A stretch of 64,000 bases of DNA from Ensifer sp. Root278 (GTDB taxonomy: Bacteria > Pseudomonadota > Alphaproteobacteria > Rhizobiales > Rhizobiaceae): NCBI RefSeq assembly GCF_001429285.1, contig NZ_LMJJ01000012.1, forward strand, positions 124,530-188,529, given 5' to 3'. Both the position numbers and the translations under genes were made by a program. Position 1 is the stretch's first letter, and each line of letters starts with the position of its first letter. This document shows positions 27,192 through 37,459 of the stretch, in pieces. The notes beneath the pieces are model-generated. The model ran no database searches and was not told the origin of the DNA. It saw only the letters and a list, made by a program, of their open reading frames with translations.

Positions 27192-30100
27192 CTACACCAC
27201 TTCCCTCAACCGCTCTGCCGTCTGCAGGTCGACGGAGACGAGTTGGGACACGCCCTGCTCGGCCATGGTCACGCCGAAGAGGCGGTTCATGCGGGCCATG
27301 GTGATCGGGTTGTGGGTGATGATGATGAAGCGGGTCTCGGTCGAGGCCGCCATCTCGTCCATCAGGTTGCAGTAGCGCTCGACATTGTGATCGTCGAGCG
27401 GTGCATCCACTTCGTCGAGCACGCAGATCGGCGCCGGATTGGTGAGGAATACCGCAAAGATCAGCGCCATCGCCGTCAGCGCCTGCTCACCGCCCGAAAG
27501 CAGCGTCATGGTCTGCGGCTTCTTGCCCGGCGGGCGAGCGAGGATTTCCAGGCCTGCCTCCAGCGGATCGTCGCTCTCGATCAGTTGCAGCTCGGCGGTG
27601 CCGCCGCCGAAGAGGTGGGTGAAGAGCCGCTGGAACTGCACGTTGACCACATCAAACGCGGCGATCAGGCGCTCGCGGCCCTCGCGGTTCAGGTTCTGGA
27701 TGGCGCTCCTGAGCTTGCGGATCGCCTCGATGACGTCGTCGCGCTCCCTAAGGAGAAGAGCAAGCTTTTCGGAAAGCTCCTTCTGCTCCTCTTCTGCGCG
27801 CAGGTTGACGGCGCCAAGCCGTTCGCGTTCGATCTTCAGCCGTTCGAGTTCGCGCTCGATGTTGCGCATGTCCGGCAACGCCGCATCGACAGCGAGCCCG
27901 GTCAGGCGCATCACCTCGTGCGGCGCACAGGAGAGCGCTTCCTGGATGCGCGCTTCGATTTCGACACGGCGCTCACGGGCCGAAACCAGCCGCTCCTCTG
28001 CGCGGCCACGCTTCTCGCGCGATTCCGCCAGCTCGGAGAGCGCCGTCGCCGCCAGCCGATCCGCCTCGCGCTGGTGATTTTCGGCCTCGGCGAGAAGGTC
28101 AGCCGCCTCGCGCCGTGCCGCTTCTGCCTTCTGCAATTCGTTCATCAACGCACGGCGCTTGTCATCGAACTCGTCGGGCGCGTCGATCAGTTCTTCCACT
28201 TCGTCGCGAGCCTCGGCCTCGCGGTCACGTAGCGTGGCGATATGTTCCTCGGCGCTCGCGGCGCGCGCCTTCCAGGTCTGGCGCTCGTTGGCTATCGCGG
28301 TGATGCGTCGCTGGCGGGCCTCGTTCTCGCGCGCCAGGCCGTCATGGGCGGCACGGGCCTCGGCAACTGCGGCACGATCGGCAGCGACGTCGGCGGTCTG
28401 CGTGCGCAGTTTCAGTTCCAGCTCCGAAAGATCGGGAGCATCCGCCAGTGCGTCGTTGGCCGTCTCGATCTGCTCGGCCACTTCCTCGACCTGGACCTCG
28501 ATCTGGCTGCGCGTTTCCGCCAACACCGCACGGCGGCGAGCAAGATCGCCGGAGGCGCGCTCGGCGGCAGCAAGGGCGTCACGGGCTTCAGCTAGCTGCC
28601 GCGTGATCATGCGCTGCGCATCGCGCGCAAGCCGCAGTCTTTCGTCTTCGGCGTGGATGCGTGTACCGGCGGCCGCAAGTTCGGCCTCGGCGCGGCGCAG
28701 CGCCTCTGCTGCGCCCTCGGCTTCGGCATCGAGTTCTGCCAGCCGGTTCTTCTGGGCCAGTCGCAGGGCGGCCGCACTCGGCGCCTCGGAGCCGGTCACG
28801 TGCCCGTCCCAGCGCCAGACGGAGCCCTGCTTGGTGACGAGGCTCTGGCCCGGCTTCAACAGCGGCAGCAGCCGTTCCGCGTCCGCTTCGCTTGCGACAA
28901 TGCCGATCTGCTTCAGCGCGCGGGTCAGCGCATCCGGTGCTTTCACGTGCGCAATCAGCGACGTAACGCCCTCCGGCAGGCCGGCGTCGCCGGCATGATC
29001 TCCCGGGGCGCGCCAATGGGCCGGCGCGTCCGTTTCGAGCGGTGAATCGAGATCGTCGCCAAGGGCTGCGCCGAGCGCGATTTCGAAGCCTCGGTCGACC
29101 TTCATCTCCTCGACGACGGCGGGATAGGTGCCGCCCGATGCCGCTTCCAGCATCCGCCGGATCGTGCGCGCTTCGGTTTCGATGCCGTTGAGAGTAGCGC
29201 GTGAACGATCAACAGGCGGACGCGCCTCGACCTCGGCGCGGCGCGCCTCTGCCAGAGCCTCCTCGATCGCAAGCACATTGATTTCCGCTTCTTCGAGCGC
29301 GGCCTCGGCAACCTCGACTTGGCCCTGTTTCTCATGCGGATCGGGAAGTGCGGCCATCTGCCGGTTTAGCTCGTCGAGATCGCGCGACTGATCGGCGAGC
29401 TGACGCGCAAGCCGGGCCTGGCGCTCCGAGAGATCGCGCAGCGTGCGCTCGAGCTGGTTGCGACCGGCCTGTGCCTCGGCACGTTCGGCCGTCAGCCGCG
29501 CCAACAGCGCTTCGTTGCCGGCAAGCTTTTCGTTCGCCTCTTCCAGCCGCTCGCGTGCTTCCGTCGCACGGTCATCGGCCTCGGCCAGCATGTCGCTGAG
29601 TTCGGCTTCTTCTTCGTCGAGCCGCGCCAGGATGCCGGCATTGTCGACGACAAGCCTCTCTTCGCGGGCGATGTCTTCGGCAAGCTGCGCCAGACGGCGC
29701 TGCAACTCGTCGCGCCGCCTGAGGATACGGCCGGCATCCTCTTCAAGCTGCGAGCGGGCGATCTGCAGGCGTTGCAAGGCGGCGGCGAACCGCGCCTCGT
29801 TCTCGCGCAACTCCGGCAGCTTCAGGCTGGCAATCGCCTGATCCTTCGCCGCCTGCATCTGCGCTTGCGCCTTTTCCGCGACCAGCGCCGTGATCTGATT
29901 GAGCTGGCTCGTCGCCTCGGCCTCCGCCTCCTTGGCGTGCACCCAGCGGATATGGAACAGGATCGCCTCGTGCTTGCGGATATCGGCCGAAAGCATCTTG
30001 AAGCGATTGGCCTGACGCGACTGGCGCTTGAGGCTCTCGATCTGGCTTTCGAGCTGCGAGGTTACGTCGTCGAGGCGTTCAAGGTTGGTTTCCGCTGCCC

Positions 30101-30653
30101 GGAGGCGCAGTTCCGCCTCATGGCGGCGCGAGTGCAGTCCGGAAATGCCGGCTGCTTCTTCGAGGAGTTGCCGACGCGCCTGCGGTTTGGCGGCGATCAG
30201 CTCGCCGATACGCCCCTGCCCGACCATCGACGGCGAGCGCGCGCCCGTGGAGGCGTCGGCAAAGAGGAGCTGCACATCCTTGGCGCGCGCCTCCTTGCCG
30301 TTGATGCGGTAGACGGAGCCCTGTTCGCGCTCGATGCGGCGCGTCACCTGGATCTCGTCACTGTCGTTGAAGGCGGCCGGTGCCGTGCGATCGCCGTTGT
30401 CGAGATAGAGGCCGACTTCCGCCGTGTTGCGCGCCGGACGGTTGCCGGATCCGGAAAAGATCACGTCGTCCATGCCGGAGGCGCGCATGTTCTTGTAGGA
30501 GTTTTCCCCCATCACCCAGCGCAGCGCTTCGACGAGGTTCGACTTGCCGCAACCATTCGGTCCTACGACGCCGGTCAGGCCCCGCTCGATGATGAACTCG
30601 GTCGGTTCGACGAAGGATTTGAAGCCAAGCAGGCGGAGCTTGTTGAACTTCAT
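27192..30653 (-). CDS. smc: Chromosome segregation protein SMC
   Basis: Structural maintenance of chromosomes ATPase that, with ScpA and ScpB in most bacteria, organises and segregates the chromosome. The 1153-residue protein begins with the head domain and Walker A (GPNGCGKS, residues 31-38). A coiled coil, a hinge near residues 510-650 and a second coiled coil follow. The C-terminal head has the ABC signature LLSGGEQALTAMAL and Walker B ICVLDEVDAPLDD. Length normal. Downstream of a dsbA-like gene on the same strand but separated by a terminator, so probably its own transcript. Confidence 0.98.
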   Translation of the reverse strand: MKFNKLRLLGFKSFVEPTEFIIERGLTGVVGPNGCGKSNLVEALRWVMGENSYKNMRASGMDDVIFSGSGNRPARNTAEVGLYLDNGDRTAPAAFNDSDEIQVTRRIEREQGSVYRINGKEARAKDVQLLFADASTGARSPSMVGQGRIGELIAAKPQARRQLLEEAAGISGLHSRRHEAELRLRAAETNLERLDDVTSQLESQIESLKRQSRQANRFKMLSADIRKHEAILFHIRWVHAKEAEAEATSQLNQITALVAEKAQAQMQAAKDQAIASLKLPELRENEARFAAALQRLQIARSQLEEDAGRILRRRDELQRRLAQLAEDIAREERLVVDNAGILARLDEEEAELSDMLAEADDRATEARERLEEANEKLAGNEALLARLTAERAEAQAGRNQLERTLRDLSERQARLARQLADQSRDLDELNRQMAALPDPHEKQGQVEVAEAALEEAEINVLAIEEALAEARRAEVEARPPVDRSRATLNGIETEARTIRRMLEAASGGTYPAVVEEMKVDRGFEIALGAALGDDLDSPLETDAPAHWRAPGDHAGDAGLPEGVTSLIAHVKAPDALTRALKQIGIVASEADAERLLPLLKPGQSLVTKQGSVWRWDGHVTGSEAPSAAALRLAQKNRLAELDAEAEGAAEALRRAEAELAAAGTRIHAEDERLRLARDAQRMITRQLAEARDALAAAERASGDLARRRAVLAETRSQIEVQVEEVAEQIETANDALADAPDLSELELKLRTQTADVAADRAAVAEARAAHDGLARENEARQRRITAIANERQTWKARAASAEEHIATLRDREAEARDEVEELIDAPDEFDDKRRALMNELQKAEAARREAADLLAEAENHQREADRLAATALSELAESREKRGRAEERLVSARERRVEIEARIQEALSCAPHEVMRLTGLAVDAALPDMRNIERELERLKIERERLGAVNLRAEEEQKELSEKLALLLRERDDVIEAIRKLRSAIQNLNREGRERLIAAFDVVNVQFQRLFTHLFGGGTAELQLIESDDPLEAGLEILARPPGKKPQTMTLLSGGEQALTAMALIFAVFLTNPAPICVLDEVDAPLDDHNVERYCNLMDEMAASTETRFIIITHNPITMARMNRLFGVTMAEQGVSQLVSVDLQTAERLREVV

Positions 30654-30704
30654 GCGGGCGACGCTGGGGCGACGAGATACCCCCCTCTACAGCGCCGCGA
30701 AACG

Positions 30705-30742
30705 AAAAAAACGGGCGCACGGCTGCTGCCGTCGCCCGTTTT
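30705..30742 (-). terminator. Terminator of the DsbA-like gene
   Basis: Long stem of ACGGGCG and ACGGC segments paired with GCCGT and CGCCCGT, one bulge, tetraloop-like centre. On the minus strand it is followed by a run of six T. Separates the dsbA-like gene from smc. Confidence 0.85.
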
Positions 30743-30758
30743 CAGGAAAAGCGAAGGA

Positions 30759-31586
30759 TCAGAGCTTGCTGTCGATGAGGGCCGACATAACGTCAACCGA
30801 CATGTCCCCCGAATAGTGCTCACCATTGACGAAGAAGGTCGGCGTCGACTGTACGCCGAAATCCTTTGCGCCCCGCTGCATGACAGAGTTCACATCATCC
30901 AGAAGTTTTTGGTTCGTCAAGCAGGCCTCGAAGCTCTCCTGTGTAAAACCGGCGAGTTTGGACATTTGCAGCAGCGCATCACGGCCGTTCTGGGCCGCGG
31001 CCCACTGCTGCTGCTGCTTGAAGAGCATGGAGATCATCGGGAAATACTGGCCTTCCGGCGCGCAACGCGCCAGCATGAAGGCGGCGGCCGCGCGCGGATC
31101 GAACGGGAATTCGCGCACGATGAAGCGGACCTTGCCGCTGTCGATGTACTTCGTCTTGATCGCTTCGAACGTGTTGTTGTGGAAGGCCGCGCAGTGCGGG
31201 CAGGTCATCGACATGTATTCGACGATGGTGACCGGCGCATTGGCTTCGCCCAGCGCCATTTCCGGCAGGACGCCCGGCTCGAGCAGCTTTGCCTGATCGA
31301 CCGAGCCTTCCGAAGAAGGAAGCTCGACCTTCACGGGAGCGGAGGTCGACTGGGCGACTTCGGTGCCTGCAGCCGGCTTTGCTTCGGTGCTTGCAGGGGC
31401 CGCGGCCGTCGATGCCGTGGTGATGGCGTCCGTAGCGGGATTTGCCGCCGTCTCGCTCGCCTCGGTCGGCGCGGTTGATGCCGTTTCCTTCTTTTCGTCG
31501 CTGCAGGCAGCAAGCACCAGGGCGACGGTTGCGATGGCGGCACCGCTGAGCAGGCGTTTCGTAAGGTTCATTGCGGAAGCGGACAT
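30759..31586 (-). CDS. DsbA-family thiol-disulfide oxidoreductase, predicted lipoprotein
   Basis: A 275-residue periplasmic oxidoreductase. The N-terminus carries a lipobox (VLAAC, Cys28). An Ala/Thr/Glu-rich linker spans about 31-90. The DsbA-like thioredoxin fold has active site TCPHC (Cys129-Cys132) and the cis-Pro loop VQSTPTFFVNG. CPHC is the DsbA-type redox pair and suggests oxidation of exported proteins. A start at residue 6 (31571) is possible. The lipid anchor with a long flexible linker differs from soluble DsbA. Confidence 0.9.
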   Translation of the reverse strand: MSASAMNLTKRLLSGAAIATVALVLAACSDEKKETASTAPTEASETAANPATDAITTASTAAAPASTEAKPAAGTEVAQSTSAPVKVELPSSEGSVDQAKLLEPGVLPEMALGEANAPVTIVEYMSMTCPHCAAFHNNTFEAIKTKYIDSGKVRFIVREFPFDPRAAAAFMLARCAPEGQYFPMISMLFKQQQQWAAAQNGRDALLQMSKLAGFTQESFEACLTNQKLLDDVNSVMQRGAKDFGVQSTPTFFVNGEHYSGDMSVDVMSALIDSKL

Positions 31587-31701
31587 GAATTTGACCCGTG
31601 TTCGGAGGGATTTATGGTGTGGATTCGATATCTTGCTGCGCGCGGGGCGGCAAGTGGCCGGTCGTCAACAGAATTCAAAGAATTGTGACCGGCTGATGGC
31701 C

Positions 31702-32208
31702 CTACCGCCGACGCGGCGCGAGCACGGCCGTCCCAAGCCGACGCAAAGCCGCCTTCAGTTCTTCGCTCTCTATGCCCTCGACCATCGCTTCCAGCCGGCG
31801 CGCGGGCTCGCCCGAAAGTGGCTTCGGCTTGCCACGGTGTTTGTGCTGCGGCGACACGGGCTTCTGAACGATGCGCAGTTGGCCGATGGCATAGAAACCG
31901 AAGAAACCGTTGATGCGCTGGATCAGTTCGCCCTGGGCATGGGTCAGGAAGAGCGCACGTGCGCCTTCACAAGCGACCGTCAACACGCCCGGCTGGTAGC
32001 CGCCCTCACCCGAGATTTCCGAGGCGCGGCGCGGCCAGGCGATCTTCTCCGGCCGCGTGCAATCGGCGAAGCCTTCCCCGGCAATTTCGTCCCAGGAGCC
32101 GAGCAGCATGGTGTTGATGCCTGCCCGCTTGGCGAGGACGGGGTCGATCAGGCCGTTGGCGACTTCGCTGATCTGGACGACACCCTTGCGTGGCTTCTGC
32201 TCACTCAC
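31702..32208 (-). CDS. DUF721 (DciA-like) protein
   Basis: A 168-residue protein with a DUF721 domain (VLAKRAGINTMLLGSWDEIAG ... VLTVACEGARALFLTHAQGELIQRIN). DUF721 includes DciA, a loader of the replicative helicase in many bacteria, but alphaproteobacterial members vary and this assignment is tentative. Start set at GTG 32208; a longer frame from 32307 would run into the divergent mutY start. The polar C-terminal tail ends in RRR, suggesting nucleic-acid contact. Confidence 0.8.
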   Translation of the reverse strand: MSEQKPRKGVVQISEVANGLIDPVLAKRAGINTMLLGSWDEIAGEGFADCTRPEKIAWPRRASEISGEGGYQPGVLTVACEGARALFLTHAQGELIQRINGFFGFYAIGQLRIVQKPVSPQHKHRGKPKPLSGEPARRLEAMVEGIESEELKAALRRLGTAVLAPRRR

Positions 32209-32301
32209 GAAAGCGACTTTCTGTATGCAACGTCGATTGAGCCTTGATGCCGCGGCTCCGCTTCGCCAAGTATAGGCCGGAAAGAGAACTCCCGGCAAAT
32301 C

Positions 32302-33390
32302 ATGCACGATTCAATCCCAGCGGCCGACGCCGCTCCCCTACTTTTGGAATGGTACGACAGGCACCACCGCGACCTGCCCTGGCGGGTCTCTCCGCCTATG
32401 GCGAGCCGAGGGATCGTTGCCGATCCCTATCACGTCTGGCTGTCGGAGGTCATGCTGCAGCAGACGACGGTCCAGGCAGTGAAGGCCTATTTCGAGAAGT
32501 TCCTGTCGCTGTGGCCGACAGTCGAGGACCTGGCGCGCGCCGAGAACGAGGACGTGATGAAGGCCTGGGCCGGGCTCGGCTATTATGCCCGTGCCCGCAA
32601 CCTGAAGAAATGTGCCGAAGCCGTCGCGAACAGTCACGGTGGCCGTTTTCCCGACACGGAAGACGGGCTGAAATCCCTTCCGGGCATCGGCGACTACACC
32701 GCAGCCGCGATCGCGGCGATTGCCTTCAATCGCAAGAGCGCCGTACTCGACGGAAATGTCGAGCGGGTGATCTCGCGCCTCTATGCGATCGAAGCGCCCC
32801 TGCCGGCAGCGAAGCCCGAAATGCGGGCGCGCGTCGCCATCCTCACGCCTGATGATCGTCCGGGCGATTTCGCCCAGGCGATGATGGACCTCGGCGCGAC
32901 GATCTGCACGCCGAAGCGGCCTGCCTGCTCGCTCTGTCCCTTCCGTGCGCACTGTCGCGCACTCTCGGTTGCCGATCCCGAGACCTTTCCGCGCAAGGCG
33001 CAGAAGAAAGAAAAGCCACTTCGGCGCGGCGCGGCCTTCGTCGCGATCGATGCCGACAATGCCGTCTATCTGCGCAAGCGGGTCGAAACCGGCCTTCTTG
33101 GCGGCATGACCGAGGTACCCGGCACCGACTGGACATCGCGACAGGACGGCGACACCTCGCTCGCCTCCCAACCCTTCGTTGCGCCCTGGGAAGACTGCGG
33201 AACCATCAGCCACGTCTTCACACATTTCGAGTTGCGTCTCTCCGTCTACCGCGCCAATGTCGCGCGCGCCGGAGCGGAGGGCGACGGCTGGTGGGAACCC
33301 GTTCACTCCCTCGGGGCCCAGGCGCTGCCGACGGTCATGAAAAAGGCGATCACCCAGGCGATCCCTGACGCCTTCAAGGCTGAACGCTGA
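32302..33390 (+). CDS. mutY: A/G-specific adenine DNA glycosylase
   Basis: Removes adenine mispaired with 8-oxoguanine. In the 362-residue protein a helix-hairpin-helix region is visible (LKSLPGIGDYTAAAIAAIAF), followed by the catalytic-Asp segment AVLDGNVERVISRLY. The 4Fe-4S cluster is CTPKRPACSLCPFRAHC with the correct C-x6-C-x2-C-x5-C spacing. The C-terminal MutT-like 8-oxoG recognition domain runs from about residue 235. Divergent from the DUF721 gene, and followed 23 bases later by a HAD hydrolase on the same strand, a likely operon. Confidence 0.97.
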   Translation: MHDSIPAADAAPLLLEWYDRHHRDLPWRVSPPMASRGIVADPYHVWLSEVMLQQTTVQAVKAYFEKFLSLWPTVEDLARAENEDVMKAWAGLGYYARARNLKKCAEAVANSHGGRFPDTEDGLKSLPGIGDYTAAAIAAIAFNRKSAVLDGNVERVISRLYAIEAPLPAAKPEMRARVAILTPDDRPGDFAQAMMDLGATICTPKRPACSLCPFRAHCRALSVADPETFPRKAQKKEKPLRRGAAFVAIDADNAVYLRKRVETGLLGGMTEVPGTDWTSRQDGDTSLASQPFVAPWEDCGTISHVFTHFELRLSVYRANVARAGAEGDGWWEPVHSLGAQALPTVMKKAITQAIPDAFKAER

Positions 33391-33413
33391 AAGATCGAGC
33401 AAGGAATGCAGCT

Positions 33414-34031
33414 ATGAGCAGCATCGATATCCGCCATATCGTCTTCGACATCGGCAAGGTGCTGATCCACTATGACCCCAACCTGCCCTATAGCCGCATC
33501 ATTCCGGACGAGGCCGAGCGCGAATGGTTCTTCGCCAATGTCTGCACCCATGACTGGAACATCGAGCAGGACCGTGGCCGCCCCTGGGAGGAAGCCGAAG
33601 CGCTTTTGATCAAAGACCATCCGGAACGCGAAGAGCAGATCCGTGCGTTCCGCAAGTATTGGCAGGAGATGGTGCCGCACGCCTATGTCGAAACGGTCTC
33701 GCTGCTGGAGCGGCTGATCGCCGAAGGGCGCGACGTGACCATGCTGACCAATTTCGCCTCTGATACGTTCCGTGAGGCCCAGCAGCTCTATCCCTTCCTG
33801 ACATTGCCGCGCGGCGTCACGGTTTCGGGCGACGTGAAGCTAATCAAACCCGATATTGCCATCTACGAGACGCACACCCGCACCTTCGGGCTTACCCCCT
33901 CGGCCACGCTCTTCATCGACGACAGCGTGCCGAATGTCGAAGCCGCACGGCTCGCCGGCTGGCATGCGGTACACTTCGTCGATCCGGAGAAACTGAAGGC
34001 CGACCTCGTCGCCTACGGCATCCATCCCTGA
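33414..34031 (+). CDS. HAD-superfamily hydrolase (subfamily IA)
   Basis: A 205-residue phosphatase-like protein. Motif I is HIVFDIGKVLIHYD, with Gly replacing the usual second Asp, as in some YihX-like members. Motif II is MLTNFASD, motif III Lys lies in VKLIKPD, and motif IV is LFIDDSVPNVEAA. The helical cap lies between motifs I and II. AAGGA precedes the ATG. Probably co-transcribed with mutY. Substrate unknown; the second-Asp change may reduce phosphatase turnover. Confidence 0.88.
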   Translation: MSSIDIRHIVFDIGKVLIHYDPNLPYSRIIPDEAEREWFFANVCTHDWNIEQDRGRPWEEAEALLIKDHPEREEQIRAFRKYWQEMVPHAYVETVSLLERLIAEGRDVTMLTNFASDTFREAQQLYPFLTLPRGVTVSGDVKLIKPDIAIYETHTRTFGLTPSATLFIDDSVPNVEAARLAGWHAVHFVDPEKLKADLVAYGIHP

Positions 34032-34083
34032 CGCAGGCCGTCTCGCCGAAAACCAGCCGATGGCCAGCTAAGTTGCGGTATCG

Positions 34084-34485
34084 TCAGCTTTCGGCCGAAA
34101 CCATGCGCCACACCACCCAGCCAGCAAGCGCTGCGACCACCAGCCAGATGCATAGGATCGCGACCAGACCGCCGCGGCTGGACGGGCGCCCCTCCTGTGC
34201 CGTCGCCCGCTCCCGAAATTCGTGCATCAGCGCCGGCGGCACGAGACGCACCGCCAACAGGATGCCGAGCGGAACGATGACCAGATCATCAAGGTAGCCG
34301 AGCACCGGAATGAAATCGGGGATCAAGTCGACCGGCGACAGCGCATAGGCCGCCACGGCGCCGGCAACGAATTTCGCTGAAAGCGGCGTTCGAGGATCTC
34401 GTGCAGCGAACCAGAGTGCTACGACGTCGCGTTTGATTTGACGCGCCCATTGCTTCACGCGCTTGAGTCGATCGGGAGAGGTCAT
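34084..34485 (-). CDS. YkvA-family (DUF1232) membrane protein
   Basis: A 133-residue protein with the DUF1232 core AVAAYALSPVDLIPDFIPVL and a following hydrophobic segment DDLVIVPLGILLAVRLVPP. It adds a C-terminal transmembrane helix (LVAILCIWLVVAALAGWVV). Function of the family unknown. Monocistronic, convergent with the HAD gene. Confidence 0.9.
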   Translation of the reverse strand: MTSPDRLKRVKQWARQIKRDVVALWFAARDPRTPLSAKFVAGAVAAYALSPVDLIPDFIPVLGYLDDLVIVPLGILLAVRLVPPALMHEFRERATAQEGRPSSRGGLVAILCIWLVVAALAGWVVWRMVSAES

Positions 34486-34612
34486 GCGGAAGGCACCCCA
34501 TGTTCGGGTGAAGACTGGTTTCTCCGAACCCTATTTCCGGACGCAAGGACTGGCAATCAGGCGAAGCTTCGTTGCCTATCGCGTCAACCCGGCAAGCGTA
34601 CCGGAAACATAC

Positions 34613-34651
34613 AAATGCCCGGAATCCCCTTTTCGAGGATTCCGGGCATTT
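34613..34651. terminator. 15-bp hairpin downstream of ccrM
   Basis: AAATGCCCGGAATCC and its exact reverse complement, 9-base loop. It lies 75 bases past the ccrM stop on the minus strand and upstream of the YkvA gene. No long T run, but the stem is very strong; probable ccrM terminator. Confidence 0.65.
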
Positions 34652-34725
34652 AAAGCACTCCTTCCGGGACTGAAGGTACAAAAACCGGTCGGAGCGCTTT
34701 TCGAAGGATCCGGCGAACTGGTTGA

Positions 34726-35889
<1,164 letters not shown>

Positions 35890-35900
35890 CTATGGAGCTT

Positions 35901-35922
35901 ATGGTTACCGAAGATGGTTACC
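35901..35922 (-). promoter_or_regulatory. Direct repeats resembling CtrA half-sites upstream of ccrM
   Basis: On the minus strand GGTAACCAT occurs twice with a 13-base period (35922-35914 and 35909-35901), 45 to 66 bases before the ccrM start. Each matches 7 of 8 positions of the CtrA half-site TTAACCAT. Confidence 0.45.
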
Positions 35923-35991
35923 AAAGCCTGAAGGCCGTTCCGAAAAAGTTCGTATTCACGCCATGTTAGTGAGAACTTTTGCAGCGGCGTT

Positions 35992-36342
35992 TCATTTGGC
36001 GTCGTGAAAGGTGCGGCTGTCGGCCGGCGCTTCACGGCGCTCGTTCAGCCCGTAATCACGGATGACGGAGGCGATGCGCAGGCGATAGTCGGCAAAGATG
36101 CCATGGCGTCCCGCATCCTGCGCAGCGCGATGTTCGGCGCCGTTCCGCCAAGCCTTCACCGCCTCCTCGTCGCGCCAGAAGGATAGGGACAGCACCTTGT
36201 CGGGATTGGCGAGACTCTGGAACCGCTCGATCGAGATGAAACCATCGATGTCGTCGAGCAGTGGGCGCAGATCGGCGGCAATGCCGAGATAGGTGTCGCG
36301 ACAACCCTCGGCCGGCAGGACTTCGAAGATGACGGCAATCAT
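35992..36342 (-). CDS. Antibiotic biosynthesis monooxygenase (ABM)-domain protein
   Basis: A 116-residue dimeric alpha/beta-barrel type protein. MIAVIFEVLPAEGCRDTY at the start and FWRDEEAVKAWRNGAEHRAAQ in the middle are typical of ABM proteins. Such proteins act on small aromatic or quinone compounds or haem; substrate not predictable. It starts 3 bases after the NIPSNAP gene stop, so the two form an operon divergent from an ArsR regulator. Confidence 0.88.
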   Translation of the reverse strand: MIAVIFEVLPAEGCRDTYLGIAADLRPLLDDIDGFISIERFQSLANPDKVLSLSFWRDEEAVKAWRNGAEHRAAQDAGRHGIFADYRLRIASVIRDYGLNERREAPADSRTFHDAK

Positions 36343-36345
36343 GTT

Positions 36346-36666
36346 TCACTTACCTCCGGCAGGCATAGATACGTTCTTCAGGAAGATTCGCTCCTCCTTC
36401 AGGATAAACCGCTCGCGGCGGGAAAAGGCGTAATTCTCTCGGCCGAGCGGATCGGCGGCAAGCCGGGCGCGATAGGCCTCGTAAGCCGCGAGGCTCTCGA
36501 TGTTGTAGACCCCGTAGGCCGTTGTCGCCGAACCCTCGTGTGGTCCGAAATAGCCGATGAGATCAGCGCCGCAGCGCGGGATCGCCTCGCCCCAGTTGCG
36601 CGAATAGGTGGCGAACTCCTCCTTCTTGAAGGGATCGATTTCGTAGCGGATGAAGCAGGTGATCAT
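36346..36666 (-). CDS. NIPSNAP-family protein
   Basis: A 106-residue protein with the ferredoxin-like NIPSNAP pattern: MITCFIRYEIDPFKKEEFAT, GADLIGYFGPHEGS, and a second half with YEAYRARLAADPLGREN. AAGGAG lies before the ATG at 36666. First gene of the operon with the ABM protein; both are dimeric ferredoxin-like barrels, so they may handle the same compound. Confidence 0.88.
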   Translation of the reverse strand: MITCFIRYEIDPFKKEEFATYSRNWGEAIPRCGADLIGYFGPHEGSATTAYGVYNIESLAAYEAYRARLAADPLGRENYAFSRRERFILKEERIFLKNVSMPAGGK

Positions 36667-36740
36667 CGTCGTCTCCTTGTGGCCACGGCATTTTGCGGGC
36701 CTTCGATGAGTGGAGTATGCCCGCTTGTTCGATAGGGATG

Positions 36741-36758
36741 CTTCGACTACGATCGAAG
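36741..36758. promoter_or_regulatory. Inverted repeat touching the arsR-type start codon, candidate operator
   Basis: CTTCGA-CTACGA-TCGAAG ends one base before the ATG at 36760. Further TTCGAT sequences lie at about 36702 and 36728 in the same divergent promoter space, so there may be several half-sites. The position would block both transcription and ribosome access. Confidence 0.5.
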
Positions 36759-36759
36759 T

Positions 36760-37440
36760 ATGAAGGAAGGTCCTGACATCGCTCTCATCGGATCGCTGAT
36801 CGGCGATCCCGCCCGCGCCAACATGCTGACGGCGCTGATGGCCGGCCGTGCCCTGACGGCGACCGAACTTGCGACCCACGCCGGCATCACGCTGCAGACC
36901 GCCAGTTCCCACCTTTCCAAACTCGAAGCCGGTGGCCTGCTCACCCAGCGCAAGCAGGGACGGCACCGCTATTTCCAACTCGCGGAAGACGAAGTCGGGC
37001 TGATGCTCGAGAACCTGATGGGTTTTGCCGCCAGCCGCGGCATGAACCGCCATCGACCAGGCCCTAAGGATCCGGCGCTCCGGAAGGCGCGCGTCTGCTA
37101 CAACCATCTCGCCGGCGACTATGGCGTACGCATGTATGACAGCCTGATTGCCGAGAAGCAGATCGAGGTCAAAGGCGACGACCTGGCGCTGACGCCGGCC
37201 GGCCAGAGCCGGATCGAGGCGCTCGGCATCGACTATGCCGCATTGAAAAAATCCCGGCGGCCGATCTGCCGCACCTGTCTCGACTGGAGCGAGCGTCGCT
37301 CGCATCTCGCGGGATCTCTGGGCGAAGCGCTGCTGACGCTGTTCATCGACAAGGGCTGGGCAAAGCGCGAGGCCAACAGCCGCGCCATCCGCTTTACGGC
37401 CAATGGCGACAAGGCGTTTTCGGAGCTGTTCCCGCAGTAG
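36760..37440 (+). CDS. ArsR-family winged-helix transcriptional regulator
   Basis: A 226-residue regulator. The N-terminal winged helix is typical of ArsR (ALTATELATHAGITLQTASSHLSKLEAGGLL, about residues 30-60). The C-terminal extension of about 120 residues has a cysteine pair (RRPICRTCLDW) that may sense metal or redox state. It is divergent from the NIPSNAP/ABM operon, which it probably represses. No ribosome site is visible: a palindrome lies directly against the start codon, so the mRNA may be leaderless or nearly so. Followed by tandem repeats. Confidence 0.9.
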   Translation: MKEGPDIALIGSLIGDPARANMLTALMAGRALTATELATHAGITLQTASSHLSKLEAGGLLTQRKQGRHRYFQLAEDEVGLMLENLMGFAASRGMNRHRPGPKDPALRKARVCYNHLAGDYGVRMYDSLIAEKQIEVKGDDLALTPAGQSRIEALGIDYAALKKSRRPICRTCLDWSERRSHLAGSLGEALLTLFIDKGWAKREANSRAIRFTANGDKAFSELFPQ

Positions 37441-37459
37441 TGGCTGCGCGTCTCAATCG

